DNA from: Diphasiastrum complanatum
Taxonomy: Eukaryota; Streptophyta; Lycopodiopsida; Lycopodiales; Lycopodiaceae
Reading direction: 5' to 3'
Length of the DNA: 64,000 nt
Assembly (NCBI GenBank): GCA_029204225.1
Contig: CM055113.1
Span: forward strand, 396,543-460,542
This document shows positions 42,418 through 53,166 of the stretch, piece by piece; positions within the stretch are counted from its first letter, which is position 1, and every line of letters begins with the position of its first letter. A program made the translations under genes and the position numbers. Below the pieces are notes generated by a model, which saw nothing but the letters and a program-made list of their open reading frames with translations, was not told where the DNA came from and searched no databases.

Positions 42418-42930
42418 GAATGTGAATTTACATAGCTCGCAATGTCTAGAGCTTCTTTGATTTGTTCTAAGTATTTTGATCATTAAGATAGTTGTTGTCA
42501 AAAAATTAAGTGTATGTCTCTAGAAATATACAATTCAATGGATTGTTCATGGATGATTTGTATGGTGAATAATCTATAAGCACCTTGTTGTGTTTGTTGA
42601 CTCTAGGATAGAAATGATGCCATACATAGCATAAGGTTTGAAATTAGCAACTACAAAAGGCTTCTTAAGGCACATTATACTTGAATGTTGGTAGCAATTT
42701 TCTTGGCTCCACAACATGAAAAACAGAAGCTTTTGACATGCCTCCCTTTCCATGAAAGAGCATGTATTAAGCATGGTTTCATAGTCCATAATGAACCAAA
42801 TGCCAATCTTGAATTTCAATAGAATGTTTTTTATAAAATTCCATCCACCCATGTTGCAATTTGATCTGTTTTGATTTCCATTTCTTATCCCTTGAGCATT
42901 GTGGACCAATATCACATTGTTTCACATTTT
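42418..42930 (-). pseudogene. host coding-like segment upstream of copia D
   Basis: The minus strand has the frame NQIKEALDIASYVNSH at 42420-42475, which continues across the insertion site into 38609-38350. Further upstream is a 113-codon frame (42574-42915) with YETMLNTCSFMEREACQKLL. Neither is recognised. They could be exons of one gene, but no convincing intron joins them. Confidence 0.35.
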
Positions 42931-43870
42931 AAAAACAAATCTTGGTGAACTAAGTTCATCAACTAGACATAGCTATAGTGAAGTTTTCATTCTCATTCTA
43001 TTCTCACAATATTGGTATTGTTGACAAACTCAGTTCATCAACTATCATGTAAAAATAAAATCTTGAAGTAATTGTAAAATAATTGTTAATATTTCTTATA
43101 TCATTTCTTAAATATTATAGCTTTTGTTGTTAATATTTCTTATATCCTTTCCAAACAGCTATTATTTATAAGATTGTCAAAGAAAATAGCCATCATAAGG
43201 GTACTTATCAATAACATTGGCCATATAATTATTATCGCAACACTTTTGTCATTTTTGAAATAATCTCGGTGAACTTGGTTCTAGACATGGTTATTATTCT
43301 ATCTTTTACATTCTATATCACAACCATAGGCATTGTTGACGAACTGAGTTCATCAGCTATCACTCATAATAAAAAGATTGCCATTAAATATAAAACAATA
43401 ATTAATCTGCACCTGGTTACCACATAAATAAATAGCGTTTTACTATAAACAATCATTAAAATTTAGTGTAATTGGCTGTTGGAATTTTTTTGAACTCACT
43501 GTTTTGTGATTAATAAAGACAACATAGCTATAATGTTAGATGCGGGCACTTTTATTGAAAGAAATTCATTATTTTCGATACAGTACAAGTATAATGCACT
43601 TTCATCAAGACAACAATCTTGTTGAACTTAGTTCGTCAATTGGACATATCTATGATCAAGTTTTCATTTCCATTATATTCCTATAGCACTGGTAATGTTC
43701 TCATACAAAAATAATAATAATTAGTCATTTTTATATGTTATAGCTTTTGATAATATGGTCCTTTCCACACATATATTGATTACTCTCTTTATATTTCTTC
43801 TAATTTGGTCTGATAAGAATATGGAAGCAAGAGCGAATCGCATGAAGCTCTTGAGATTGGGGTCTCTGAT
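42931..43870. other. no gene recognised
   Basis: AT-rich sequence. The phrase GAACT(A/T)(A/G)GTTC(A/G)TCAA recurs near 42948, 43030, 43348 and 43625, suggesting degenerate local duplication. No ORF of note. Confidence 0.4.
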
Positions 43871-44212
43871 TTAAGAAAGCTTATATCCCCTTTCCTCCAG
43901 ATAAGCTTCATCTTGAAAAGCTCCACTCCCAGTGATGAAGTTGGGCTTAGTAACAAGCATACTACCATCCATAGGCAAATCTAAGGCATGACAATAAAGT
44001 CCCTCTGTAATAATAATCTCTTGATTTCGGACAATGGTGGAAATATGTCCCTCCTCTATCTCGTTTAGATTTTGAATTAGCTCATGACACACATCTGTAA
44101 GAATTACTGATGGATCGAATTGACGGAGTCCTTCAATCTATGCTCGCATGGCTAATGGCTGTACAATTGGTAAGCCTGGTTTTGGGTGTGTTTTGAACAC
44201 AATCGGCATCAC
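43871..44212 (-). pseudogene. unknown ORF downstream of a gypsy integrase remnant
   Basis: A frame from M at 44212 (MPIVFKTHPKPGLPIVQPLA) passes one TAG (44138-44140, between MRA and IEGLRQFD, possibly a former Gln) and continues through VCHELIQNLNEIEEGHISTI to 43871. No recognised domain. Its position after integrase (45185-46000) and a motif-rich spacer parallels the 20596-22208 frame, though I see no clear sequence similarity between the two. Confidence 0.4.
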
Positions 44213-44589
44213 AATAGTAATGGTAAATTAGCGATGGTGGAAGAGAGCTTAATCGTAAAAGTTCGCAAAATCAGAAAGCAAGAGTGATGGAAAAGAGGTG
44301 GCGAAAAAACAGAAGTGTTTGAGGGTTTTGGTATATTGATGATATATCGGCAGATTAGACAAATATTTAATGAAAGTGTGTCATTTGTTTTGAAGGTATA
44401 GACTCAACAATAAAGTATCTAGTCCTAAAAAATAAAAATAAATAAATAAATGAAAAATAAACAAAATACACAAATACTTCGCTCAGTTCGAACAAGTTCA
44501 GCTGAGTATTTATGAGTATTGAACTATGAAAATAAATAATATACACAATCTATGAAACGATGTATATGATATTGGTAGCGAAGACTGTC

Positions 44590-45184
44590 GTTTTTTATGT
44601 TAAAATGTATGAGCAAAAAAATGCATGGGCAAAAAATAAGGTGTCAGGTTTTTCACATATTTCCAATATGCTGTTAACATGGAAGCATGATGGAAACAAA
44701 GGAACATAACAAAATGATATGCAATATACTAGCGAAATATTTTTACATTTCGCAAATTTCCTAAAGGTCAAAGATGGAACGAAGGTAAATCCTAAAAAAT
44801 GCAAAGGTTGTAGTGTCGCAATTTCCGTTTTCCCAAAAATGGTGGATCTACTTAACATACCATATTCCAACATGGTGTCGCATTTTTCGCAAGGAATATA
44901 GTGACAATGATGATGCGAAGGTGTCGGCATGTAGCAAAGGTATCGCCTTTTTCGCACATTTTGTGAAGGTGAAGAATTGACAAACAATGGAAATAACAAG
45001 TTGGATAAAATGTGAACAGTGTCACAAATTTCATTACAACATGTGGGCGAAAAATACAAAGATATAAGTGTCGCAAATTTTGTAAACTGCAGTAGATATT
45101 ATTGGACCAAAGGTGACGTGTTTTTCAAACTGGATAAAATGTGAATAGTATCGAAAATTTCGAAACTTTCGCAAAAACTGGAAA
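44590..45184. repeat. spacer with reiterated TTTCGC/GTGTCGCA motifs
   Basis: Copies of TCGCAAA, TTTTTCGCA or GTGTCGCA and their complements recur about a dozen times between 44590 and 45180. It lies immediately downstream of the gypsy integrase frame. Confidence 0.65.
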
Positions 45185-46000
45185 TTAGTCATAGTAGCGC
45201 TTCACTCTTGAGCCATTTACTCGAGTATCAAGTAAATGTCCTTCAAGATCGGCTAACTGAAGTGATCCATTATTAAAAACTTCTATGACTTTGTAAGGTC
45301 CCACCCATATGGTATGTAATTTTTCAGGAAACAACATGTGTCTGTTATCATACAAAAGCACATAGTCTCCTCGTTTAATTTTTATTTTTTTAATAGATTG
45401 ATCAAACATTTCTTTTCTTTTATTCTGAACTCGTTCAGTCTTGATTAATGAAAGACGACGGTCCTCCTCCAGTTGCATCAAAGCTATCATCCACTCCTAG
45501 AGAGTATCGTGTTCATCCATTTGCTCTTCATTACTAATGCGAAATGTCGGAACTTTGAATTCTATTGGTAATATGGGATGCATTCCATACACAAGATAGT
45601 ATGGAGTCTACCTAGTTGTGATCTTTTTGGCAGTTCTGTATGCCCATAAGACAGATGGTAACTTTTGATCCCAATCAGAAGAATGCGTTTCCGTTACTTT
45701 ATTCAGAATTTTACACAAAATTCTGTTTGCTCGTTCCGTAAGCCCATTCGCTTTAGGACGATATGGAGTGGTTTGACGATGTGTAATGGAGAAGTATGAC
45801 AACATAGCCTCAATGGTTTGATTAAGGAAATGGGTTCCCCTATTGCTAACGAGTTCTAAGGGACATTCATAACGTGTGATAATGTTTTGGAATAAAAACT
45901 TTGCTCAGTCTTAGCATCGGTTTTAACTGTGGCTTCAGCCTCTACCATCTTCGTAGCATAGTCCATGGCAACAAGAATGTAACGTCGACAAGTTTTATTC
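45185..46000 (-). pseudogene. Ty3/gypsy integrase remnant
   Basis: The minus strand shows RYILVAMDYATKMVEAEATV (first catalytic Asp region) near 45990-45930, ECPLELVSNRGTHF-like text in a shifted frame, and FSITHRQTTPYRPKANGLTE (catalytic Glu) near 45780. LPSVLWAYRTAKKITTR, then a stop at 45608, precede YYLVYGMHPILPIEF. The last frame 45490-45185 carries the C-terminal tail (KIKRGDYVLLYDNR...KLHTIWVGPYKVIEVFNNGS). RT and RNase H are absent. It is cut at 46000, where plus-strand gag sequence begins. Confidence 0.88.
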
Positions 46001-46017
46001 AATTGATGAATCAAAGT

Positions 46018-47340
46018 TATTAGTAGAACCCACAAAAAATCTACTGACTTTCTTGAAAATTTGAGTGAAGAATCTTTTGAAAGATCACCCTTTCACACCG
46101 ATCCTAAAACAGATGATTCAAATCAATGTGATCCGATTTGTGTAGAGCACAGGGGAGACTTCACCTATGAATTTAAAGGAATGCGACATTACAAATCAAT
46201 TATTTTGTGACTATTAACCATAGTCCGATTGTGATTCAAAACCCAATTCTTGAAGTTGATGAAATCCTAGCAAGATTTGGTATTGTATCAAGTGACAATC
46301 AGGAACGATCCATTACCAAGGATGTGAGTGTCAATACACTCATTGATATGGTGGACAGTTCTACCCAAAGTCTTGAAATGGATGATCAAAAGCTTGTCGA
46401 AGATGTGTCAGAACTAGGCCATTGATTCCCTAATGAACGTTTTGATCTCGCTAAAAGTGTTCCCAACTTTGATGAGTTGGAGTACCATGTTGGAAAATCA
46501 GGAGCTAACCTGATCATAATACTGTGCAACCTTCATTAGTTGCTGGCGACTCCCTCTATGTTAGACCAGAGCCTATTTACTTATTGAAAACCGATCACTA
46601 CGATTGAGAGAGAGGTGATAAAGCTAATATTTTCATACGAAAATTCATGAACTTCTCTTTCCTACATGGTTTCTCACATTCCAAGGATTGGAAATTGTTA
46701 TTTCCATTATACTTGACCAACAAAGCTTGAGATTGGTATGATAATGTTGAAGCTTTTGAAATCCATTTTATTGATTTGTGAGATACATTGGTAAATGCAT
46801 TCTTGGATGAGTTTTCACCTAGGATGAATACAACGATTGTTTGTTACCATTTGGTAACCATCAGACAATGTGGAGATGAGTCTGTGGGAAGATATTCTCA
46901 TAGATCTAATCGGTTTGGGCAAAAGCACATATCTATCTATGCGCTTCCAATTGAATTTATATTGGATTGCTTCATAAGTGGATTGCAAACAGAGACGCAA
47001 GTCCATGTGAGACACGGGCATCTGACTAGTTTGGATTATGCAATTAGAATTGCATCCCAACACGAAAATGCTCTGATTGATACTCGTATATCCACATTCT
47101 ATACCAACCACAACCAATCTAGAAACAATCAGTTCCTAGTTGAGTCAAGCTTGGGACCAAATGTGAAATTAGGAGTGGATTATTTCCATTGTCAGAGACA
47201 TCAAGTCCATTGTGTGATATCAAAAGACCATAATTTGACTGAAGGGTTGGATGCTAACACTCGACTTGAAGATGATTGGGAATGGAAGCCAAGAGCAAAA
47301 CATAAGTCTTGACCTAGGAGTTCATCCCGCCTCTAAGGTC
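46018..47340 (+). pseudogene. Ty3/gypsy gag remnant, plus orientation
   Basis: A capsid-like gag is recognisable from about 46640 to 47120: KLLFPLYLTNKA-stop-DWYDN, ...LVNAFLDEFSPRMNTTIVCYHL, DESVGRYSHRSNRFGQKHIS, FILDCFISGLQTETQVHVRH and GHLTSLDYAIRIASQHENAL. Upstream open text (46207-46425) is an acidic N-terminal region. Stops at about 46733 and 46780 and upstream shifts inactivate it. It stands head-to-head with the integrase remnant at 45185-46000. Confidence 0.85.
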
Positions 47341-48038
47341 GGAAGAAAGTGACTAACCCCGAACGCTACCAATAGTATAACTTACTACTTTAGCCAGCCA
47401 GTAATTCCACAACATGAGGTAACCAACATTCTATTGGCCGGTCCAAGGGAGTAATCTGTTGCGGCTTATCTTGAAGACATGTTGATGTATGGCTTTTGGG
47501 TCAGCCTAGGATGCTATTGACTGATCCATTGGTCTTTGTGTAACCAGAAATGCTGAGTTCGAAGAATGGGGACCATTCTTTACCCGTGAAGGTTGCCATT
47601 GTTTGCGGGGAAAAAGACCCCTTTTTCAGGTTGTTTTTGAAGGAAAATCATCGCCGCGCGCTATTACGCCAATGGGGAACTGCTCAAAACTGACGCGTAA
47701 ATGGCCCATTATGGCCGGGTGCACTTTTATTGAAACTCTGTCTATTTCTTAATTTATGCTAGTATTTATTTAAGAGGCCTATGCCCCTAGTTCCCGGGTT
47801 TGTCGGGGCTAGGAGGTGCCAATTCGTCTTAGAAACTAGTTAAATGGCAATTTTATTCACCGTAGGCCACTTTAGTGATTTAAAACCAAATTTGTGGCTC
47901 AACCCTTAAGTTTGGGCCCAACTGCCAAAAAGCCCCTTGGTGCCCATTCATGAAGAGGTGCACCTCTTTGGGCCTCAGCCCTCTCTAGCATTAGAAGGGG
48001 CCAGCTTCTATGTACCAGCATCCATTGTTCATTGTTCA

Positions 48039-48040
<2 letters not shown>
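47341..48040. other. no gene recognised
   Basis: Probably more decayed retrotransposon sequence. GGGAACTGCTCAAAACTGACGCG and a C-rich stretch near 47790 are the only distinctive parts. No coding domain recognised. Confidence 0.4.

Positions 48041-48042
<2 letters not shown>

Positions 48043-48074
<32 letters not shown>
48043..48074 (+). repeat. (GA)n microsatellite
   Basis: Sixteen consecutive GA dinucleotides. Confidence 0.95.
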
Positions 48075-48077
<3 letters not shown>

Positions 48078-50205
48078 TGTGTGGAGAAGCTTGGAGAGAA
48101 ATGGAAGGAGTAGATGGTGTTTTGCTTGGTGCCTCCCATCTCCTCCACTTCCAATTTGTGCTCAATCCCATAGAGACTGCCGGGTGCCTTCCACTCTAAA
48201 CGTTGTTCATTTTCATTGTTATTGATTTGCTTCTTATTCTTTAGCATTGTGTTTTCACCATTTCATTTGTGGATTCAGATTTGGTAATATTTGTCTTTGC
48301 TGCCTTTAACCCTGTGTTTGCAGGACATTGTGAGGATTGTACTTGTATATCTTCCCTATCTCTGACATTTGCTTGCAGGCTTGTGAAAAAGTTGGAAGCT
48401 TTGTTGTCTCATTGGCAAGGATTTTAGCCTGAAAGATTGATCCTTTATTGTTATCTACTTGTTAGTAGTATTGTCATTTCTGTGTCTGCTTGAATTTGGA
48501 TTGTTTACAAGCATTAACAATTTATATGGAGAGACCTCTTTGAAAGTATTCATGAGCTCTGTGCATTGCTGTCCAGGGGGGTAGAGTATTGGCAGGTTCT
48601 TTCAATCATATCTGTCTCGGACTCTGTCCATTGTTGGGGTTAGCAAACCTGTAGAAGCCCTGTCAAACTGTGTGTGTGAAGCAGATCATAAGCCATTCTG
48701 AAACTTGGAAATCGTTGGTTTCTCAGCCTGCTTTATTTCTCGGTAGGTTGCCCTAGGTTGCCCTTTCTTCTGACCTGTGGCCTATTCTGTGCTTGTCCGC
48801 TCCCCTCCTACCAGCGACCCTTGCTGCCAACGGATTTATCTGTGACTGCATCCCAGCCTATTTCACATCCTTTTCCTTCCTGCGACCATTGAGGCCCTTG
48901 CTCTGTTTGCGGTTTTGCTCCCAACAGTCCTTACCTCTGCCACCTGCCTATTCCCTGCCCTGCGGCCTGTCTAGAGCCACGGCTGCCCAATCCTTATTCC
49001 TGTCTACGTGGAAGAGTCCTCACCTGATTAGCAGCCCACTCTTCGGACCGCGATCTGATAGCTGTGAAGGGTGCCACTGTGGTATGCTGCTCCTTCTTAC
49101 AGTTGTTGTGAACAGGCAGTTCTCGAAAGAGTTAAGTCTATCACTAGTCCTACCTCTGCTTGAAATCCACCTTGAAGACAAGTCCTGGAAGTCGTTGATG
49201 GCTGCTTTGAACGACTGTCATTACTAGAAACATCAGCCTGCTCTGAGTGGCGGATTTATGACTGAAGGGCCTGTGTGAAAGGTCTACCCACTGTTGTGTT
49301 CAGAAGAACCGTATCAAAAACCCTAAAGAAGCACCGTAATCCGCAGTGTGAATTATTCCACACAAGTCATCTGAGGGGTCAATGAGGCATACCTACTTTG
49401 AGTCATTCTGAATCTCTGTTCCATTCACTTTTACAAGCTTGTATCTCCAATGTAAAGTGTAATGGAAGGTATTGCCTTGATATGCTTACCTTTCTTGAAG
49501 GTATTATCTTTTAGTTTTCTATAAGCCCTGAACGGAAGTTCTTTAAGACTCCCTAAGGCCTAAGAGCTGAAGCTTTGTCAATCACTTGCAAGCGATGAGG
49601 TGTGTCTCATTCCATTTCCTTCTCTTGGAAGATTATGATCACAAGGAAAACTGTCTTGCTGCCTAAGCACCCGTCAAGCTATGAAGCCTTTGAATGTGAG
49701 TGTTGTCACTAGTACAGGTTTCCTTGTCAATCAGCCATACTAGCCCCAAACACTTGTTAAGTTCTTGCTGAACCTCTGAGCAAGTGAATATAGTGTTGTT
49801 CTACTCTTAACCATTGTTAGATTCTTGCTCATAAGTTGACTCCATAGCCCAATTGAGGAAAGGAGCCAATTTGACTGTTTGCTGCATCCAAAAGGGAGTT
49901 CAGCGTCTATAGTATCTTCTTGCGACTTTAACATATTTGGTGAGGACTGATAAGTAGAAGTATGGCTTTTTATAGTGAAATGGTTCTTGTCCATTTCAAA
50001 GTTCCTTAGGCTATCTGAAAATTGTCGGTAGACCGTTAGTAATTTGCCTTGCCGATTGCTCATTATTTTGTAAACTTCGACATGTGTCTTCATCGAGTTG
50101 GTTAGCTGATTTGTCCACTAAATCCTTGTCGAAGAATTCATTTGTTAAGCTAAGATCTTTACTTGGAGTAATTGGTAAGTGTATCATAGTTTCCAAAGCT
50201 AGATT
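48075..50205. other. no gene recognised, possible untranslated or LTR-type sequence
   Basis: About 2.1 kb of balanced composition without a convincing domain. The longest open stretch (about 48793-49227, plus) is Leu/Ser-rich with no recognisable motif and no ATG at its start. Pyrimidine-rich TTTGCAG stretches near 48323 and 48380 could be splice acceptors, but no exon pair could be supported. Confidence 0.35.
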
Positions 50206-50207
50206 TG

Positions 50208-50877
50208 AGGAGTGAAAAATTGCCAAAATTGGCAAATCTAGCTTAATTATGCAAAGGAAATATGTATATTGGTGGGGTCACGTGTGAATCTACTCAAGAA
50301 TAGGTCTATCATGCTCATAGGATTGGTCAAGTCTTTTTGTTGATGATTCCTACATTATAGGACCAAATCCTTGAATTGATGGAGTAGGTTGATCAACTAG
50401 CCAACAACATGGCAAAACTCAAGGGCTAGGCTAGAATGGCAAATTAGGGCAAAAGTGCTCAATCATTTTCATTATTACATGCTGGATTCTCAACTAGCTC
50501 GAAATTGGGAAGAGCTTTTCTATGTACTATCACCTCTCCATAGTTATGCCTTACAAAAGTTTTGAGAGCTAAGTGGCTATCTCGACTTCTACCACTATGT
50601 ACTTTGTTTCTTTTTGGATATAAATGAAATCTAAGTGTTCTAAGTTTTATTTGTTTTCCATAAGCCGTACTGGAGGTCATACCACACGTGTGGGGGATGG
50701 ATCTTGATAATGAAAAAAAAGTTATGATTGCTCTTCCTTGATGTGTGTTGAATTGCCAATCTAGATCTTGATTTTTGATGTCTAGTTTGCATTCAATAGT
50801 TAATCAATCAACCAATCTCTCTTGTGAGTCATTGTTAGGCTTATTTAAGTTCCTATTGTACTTTGACAACTAACACA
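50208..50877 (+). mobile_element. probable solo LTR related to copia D
   Basis: Begins AGTGAAAAATTGCC and ends GTACTTTGACA. It shares blocks in order with the copia D LTR in its sense direction: TTGGCAAATCTAGC, GGGGTCACGTG, GGACCAAATCC, CCACACGTGTGG, ATCTAGATCTTGATTTTTGATG, CCAATCTCTCTTGTG. Length is about 670 bp, as expected. No primer site or gag follows, and no clean duplication was found. Confidence 0.65.
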
Positions 50878-51868
50878 CTCGTTGATAGAATATTTTTGTA
50901 AACAAACTATGGTATTTCATATATTGTTTTTTGTTACTAGGTGCAATGGAGACTGCCTTGAAATAGTAGCAATCCTGCTCCCTTGAAATTATGCTTTTTG
51001 GAAGGAAGGCTTGTTGTAAGCTGAAGCTTCTTAGAGAAAATAGTAGAGTCCAATGACATGTCATTTTCAAATTTGAATGCTATCATTGAAGTCAATGTTA
51101 AATTCACATCCATGGTCCCCTTGACAAGCCAAAATAACATCAAGGAAAATGATTAGTATACCCTCAAAGAGTCAATGTCAGCACAATATTTAGTTATCGC
51201 TACAGACACACACTTTAACGACATCAACACTAATACCACATTCTCATTTGATACGCAAAAAGAAAATTAAATAAAAAAAAAACTAGTGCAAGGGTCTCAC
51301 TGTCATCTCTTGACTTAGATATTTCAGATGAGAAAAGCCAATGACTTTACATCTGTTTATACTTTTTTAGATTCCTCCACAAGCTCATGTTGCAATTTTT
51401 CTTGAGTGGGATCAAGTACCTTATGGAGAAATGTCATGAAATTTATACTCAGGTTGTACATTACTAGTATGTGTTTCAAATCAAATTAGCTTTTGCCATA
51501 TGTGTTTGTAAGCCATTGGGTTATCTCCCCAACCAAATAAAAGAGATAAAAGAATCAGTAACAAGATCATTTTGATTGGAAAATAGACTTGAAATTAAGA
51601 AAATTTGATGGAATGCACATAGGTTGTAGTATAGACTCCATTGAATTGAACAAGATAGGGACATGTGACATCGTTCAAGATGATGTTTTATTTATTTTTC
51701 CTTTTGGTTCATTATAAAAAGGGATTAAATTTTTGTTATCTTTTAGCAACACATTTAAGTTATTCGTACTATTTTGTAGTTTGTATACACATTCCATCAC
51801 TAGTGGAAAATATGAAAAAATAAAACTGATTCTTTTTCTAGTGGATTTCAATTGTTGTACACTTTCTG

Positions 51869-51900
<32 letters not shown>

Positions 51901-52515
51901 ATTATATTTCCATTCATGATCATATATCATTATTCCCATTTCACCTTCATGCTTATATGTTCCTTAACTTCTAAACTAGATAAGAAGGAAAACAATTAAA
52001 AAAAAGACATGAGCAACTCCATCATTTACTTTGATGCATCAATTTCATCAACTGAGTACATAGGTGTCAAAGACTATTACCAAACTCATGTTGGTGACAC
52101 GTTGTATGATCATGTGAGTAATTTCTATCAAGATTCCATTAGAGTCATACTAATCTGGCTGATTACCTTGGTTTTATTCTTATTTAAATCTTTAGATTTT
52201 GGATTTTGTAAGAACAAGCTAAGAGTTGGTTTTAAGTGGTTATGCTTAACCTTGGAACTTTAAATGTTTTTTTTATCTTGTATAGGAAAGTTGTTAATAC
52301 CTCTTCAAGAGGTGAATAATTCTTTTAATCTCAATGTTTAGAAAAAAAAAAATTGATAACTTGGTTGCTATGCTTATCTCCCCCTGCCCGTTCACCTTTG
52401 TTGGTTACATTCAAGGCAATTTTCTAAATAAAAAAATTTGATTGCATTGTTCTTTAGGCTTTGTCCCGCTGATAGTATGGACAGTGCTGACAGCCCGCGC
52501 AGCTTAGAACTCAGA
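50878..52515. other. no gene recognised
   Basis: AT-rich noncoding sequence. A CT/TA microsatellite lies at 51869-51901. Short ORFs at 51733-52263 have no recognisable domains. Confidence 0.45.
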
Positions 52516-52533
52516 GGGGGGGGGGGGGGGGGG
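52516..52533 (+). repeat. G18 homopolymer
   Basis: Eighteen consecutive G, followed shortly by A10. Confidence 0.9.
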
Positions 52534-52690
52534 AAGACTTAGTTTAAAAAAAAAAAATTGAGCACCTCCTGCTCGGTTGGCGCTCATGGCATGAAACTCC
52601 TCGGGAACTAGAGGATGAATGTTTTAATGTTATTGCACAATGACCTGCAAGTACCATCAGTACCTACAGATTGTAGCTTCTCATATGTTT

Positions 52691-52693
52691 GGG

Positions 52694-52732
<39 letters not shown>
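52691..52732 (+). repeat. G-tract (G5-A-G36)
   Basis: Forty-two bases of G with a single A at 52696. It creates spurious poly-Gly and poly-Pro frames on the two strands. The length is likely to be unreliable in any assembly. Confidence 0.9.
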
Positions 52733-53039
52733 CGTTGGGGCTTTAGAGCACGGGCCACGCATGGGAGGGGTTTGGCCTTGGTGCCCCCCAACGTGTGACG
52801 CATGGCCAGTGCTCAGGTGCCCGCTAAAATCGGTGCACGAGAATTTTTGGCGGGGGGGGCCGGGCAGTGGGCCCCCACGGCGCGGAACTACGGTCCCGGG
52901 TAGGGTGGGTGGCGCGGCGCAGGACAGCGGTCTCGGGTGGCGCCGGGCGGCCAGGGATGGCGCCAGACAGGGGTGGCGCCTGGCAGCCGCAAGCTGGGCA
53001 GTGGCGCCGGGCACCCAGGCTCACACACACACACACACA

Positions 53040-53090
53040 TGCAAGGAACTAGGTAGGTTTCTCTATATATCCCCTCCTAGTTCCCTTGCA
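53040..53090. repeat. inverted repeat (hairpin)
   Basis: TGCAAGGAACTAGG at 53040-53053 pairs with CCTAGTTCCCTTGCA at 53076-53090, with one bulged C and a 22-base loop. Confidence 0.8.
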
Positions 53091-53107
53091 AGATTGCTTA
53101 TGGAATA

Positions 53108-53150
53108 AAAACTGGCTGCTTGGACACGTGGCGTCCGGGAAGCCAGTTTT
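53108..53150. repeat. inverted repeat (nested hairpin) before A tract
   Basis: AAAACTGGCT (53108-53117) pairs with AGCCAGTTTT (53141-53150). Inside, GGACACG and CGTCC can pair as well. Confidence 0.8.
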
Positions 53151-53166
53151 AAAAAAAAAAAAAAAA

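Larger units (their letters stand above)
52740..53166 (+). other. GC-rich island with hairpins and a terminal A tract
   Basis: An abrupt GC-rich segment (52780-53020) with repeated GGGCAGTGG and GGCGCC phrases and a (CA)n run at 53021-53039. It is followed by two hairpins (53040-53090 and 53108-53150) and about 16 A. It could be a retroposed transcript or SINE-like unit because of the A tract, but no duplication or pol III boxes were confirmed. Confidence 0.4.

Noticed and set aside
48793-49227. 144-codon plus-strand ORF as a real gene
   Set aside because: No ATG at its start, no recognisable motif, composition typical of noncoding transcript or LTR sequence.
52664-53108. Gly-rich plus and Pro-rich minus ORFs
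   Set aside because: Created by the G36 tract and GC-rich repeats. No start context or domain.
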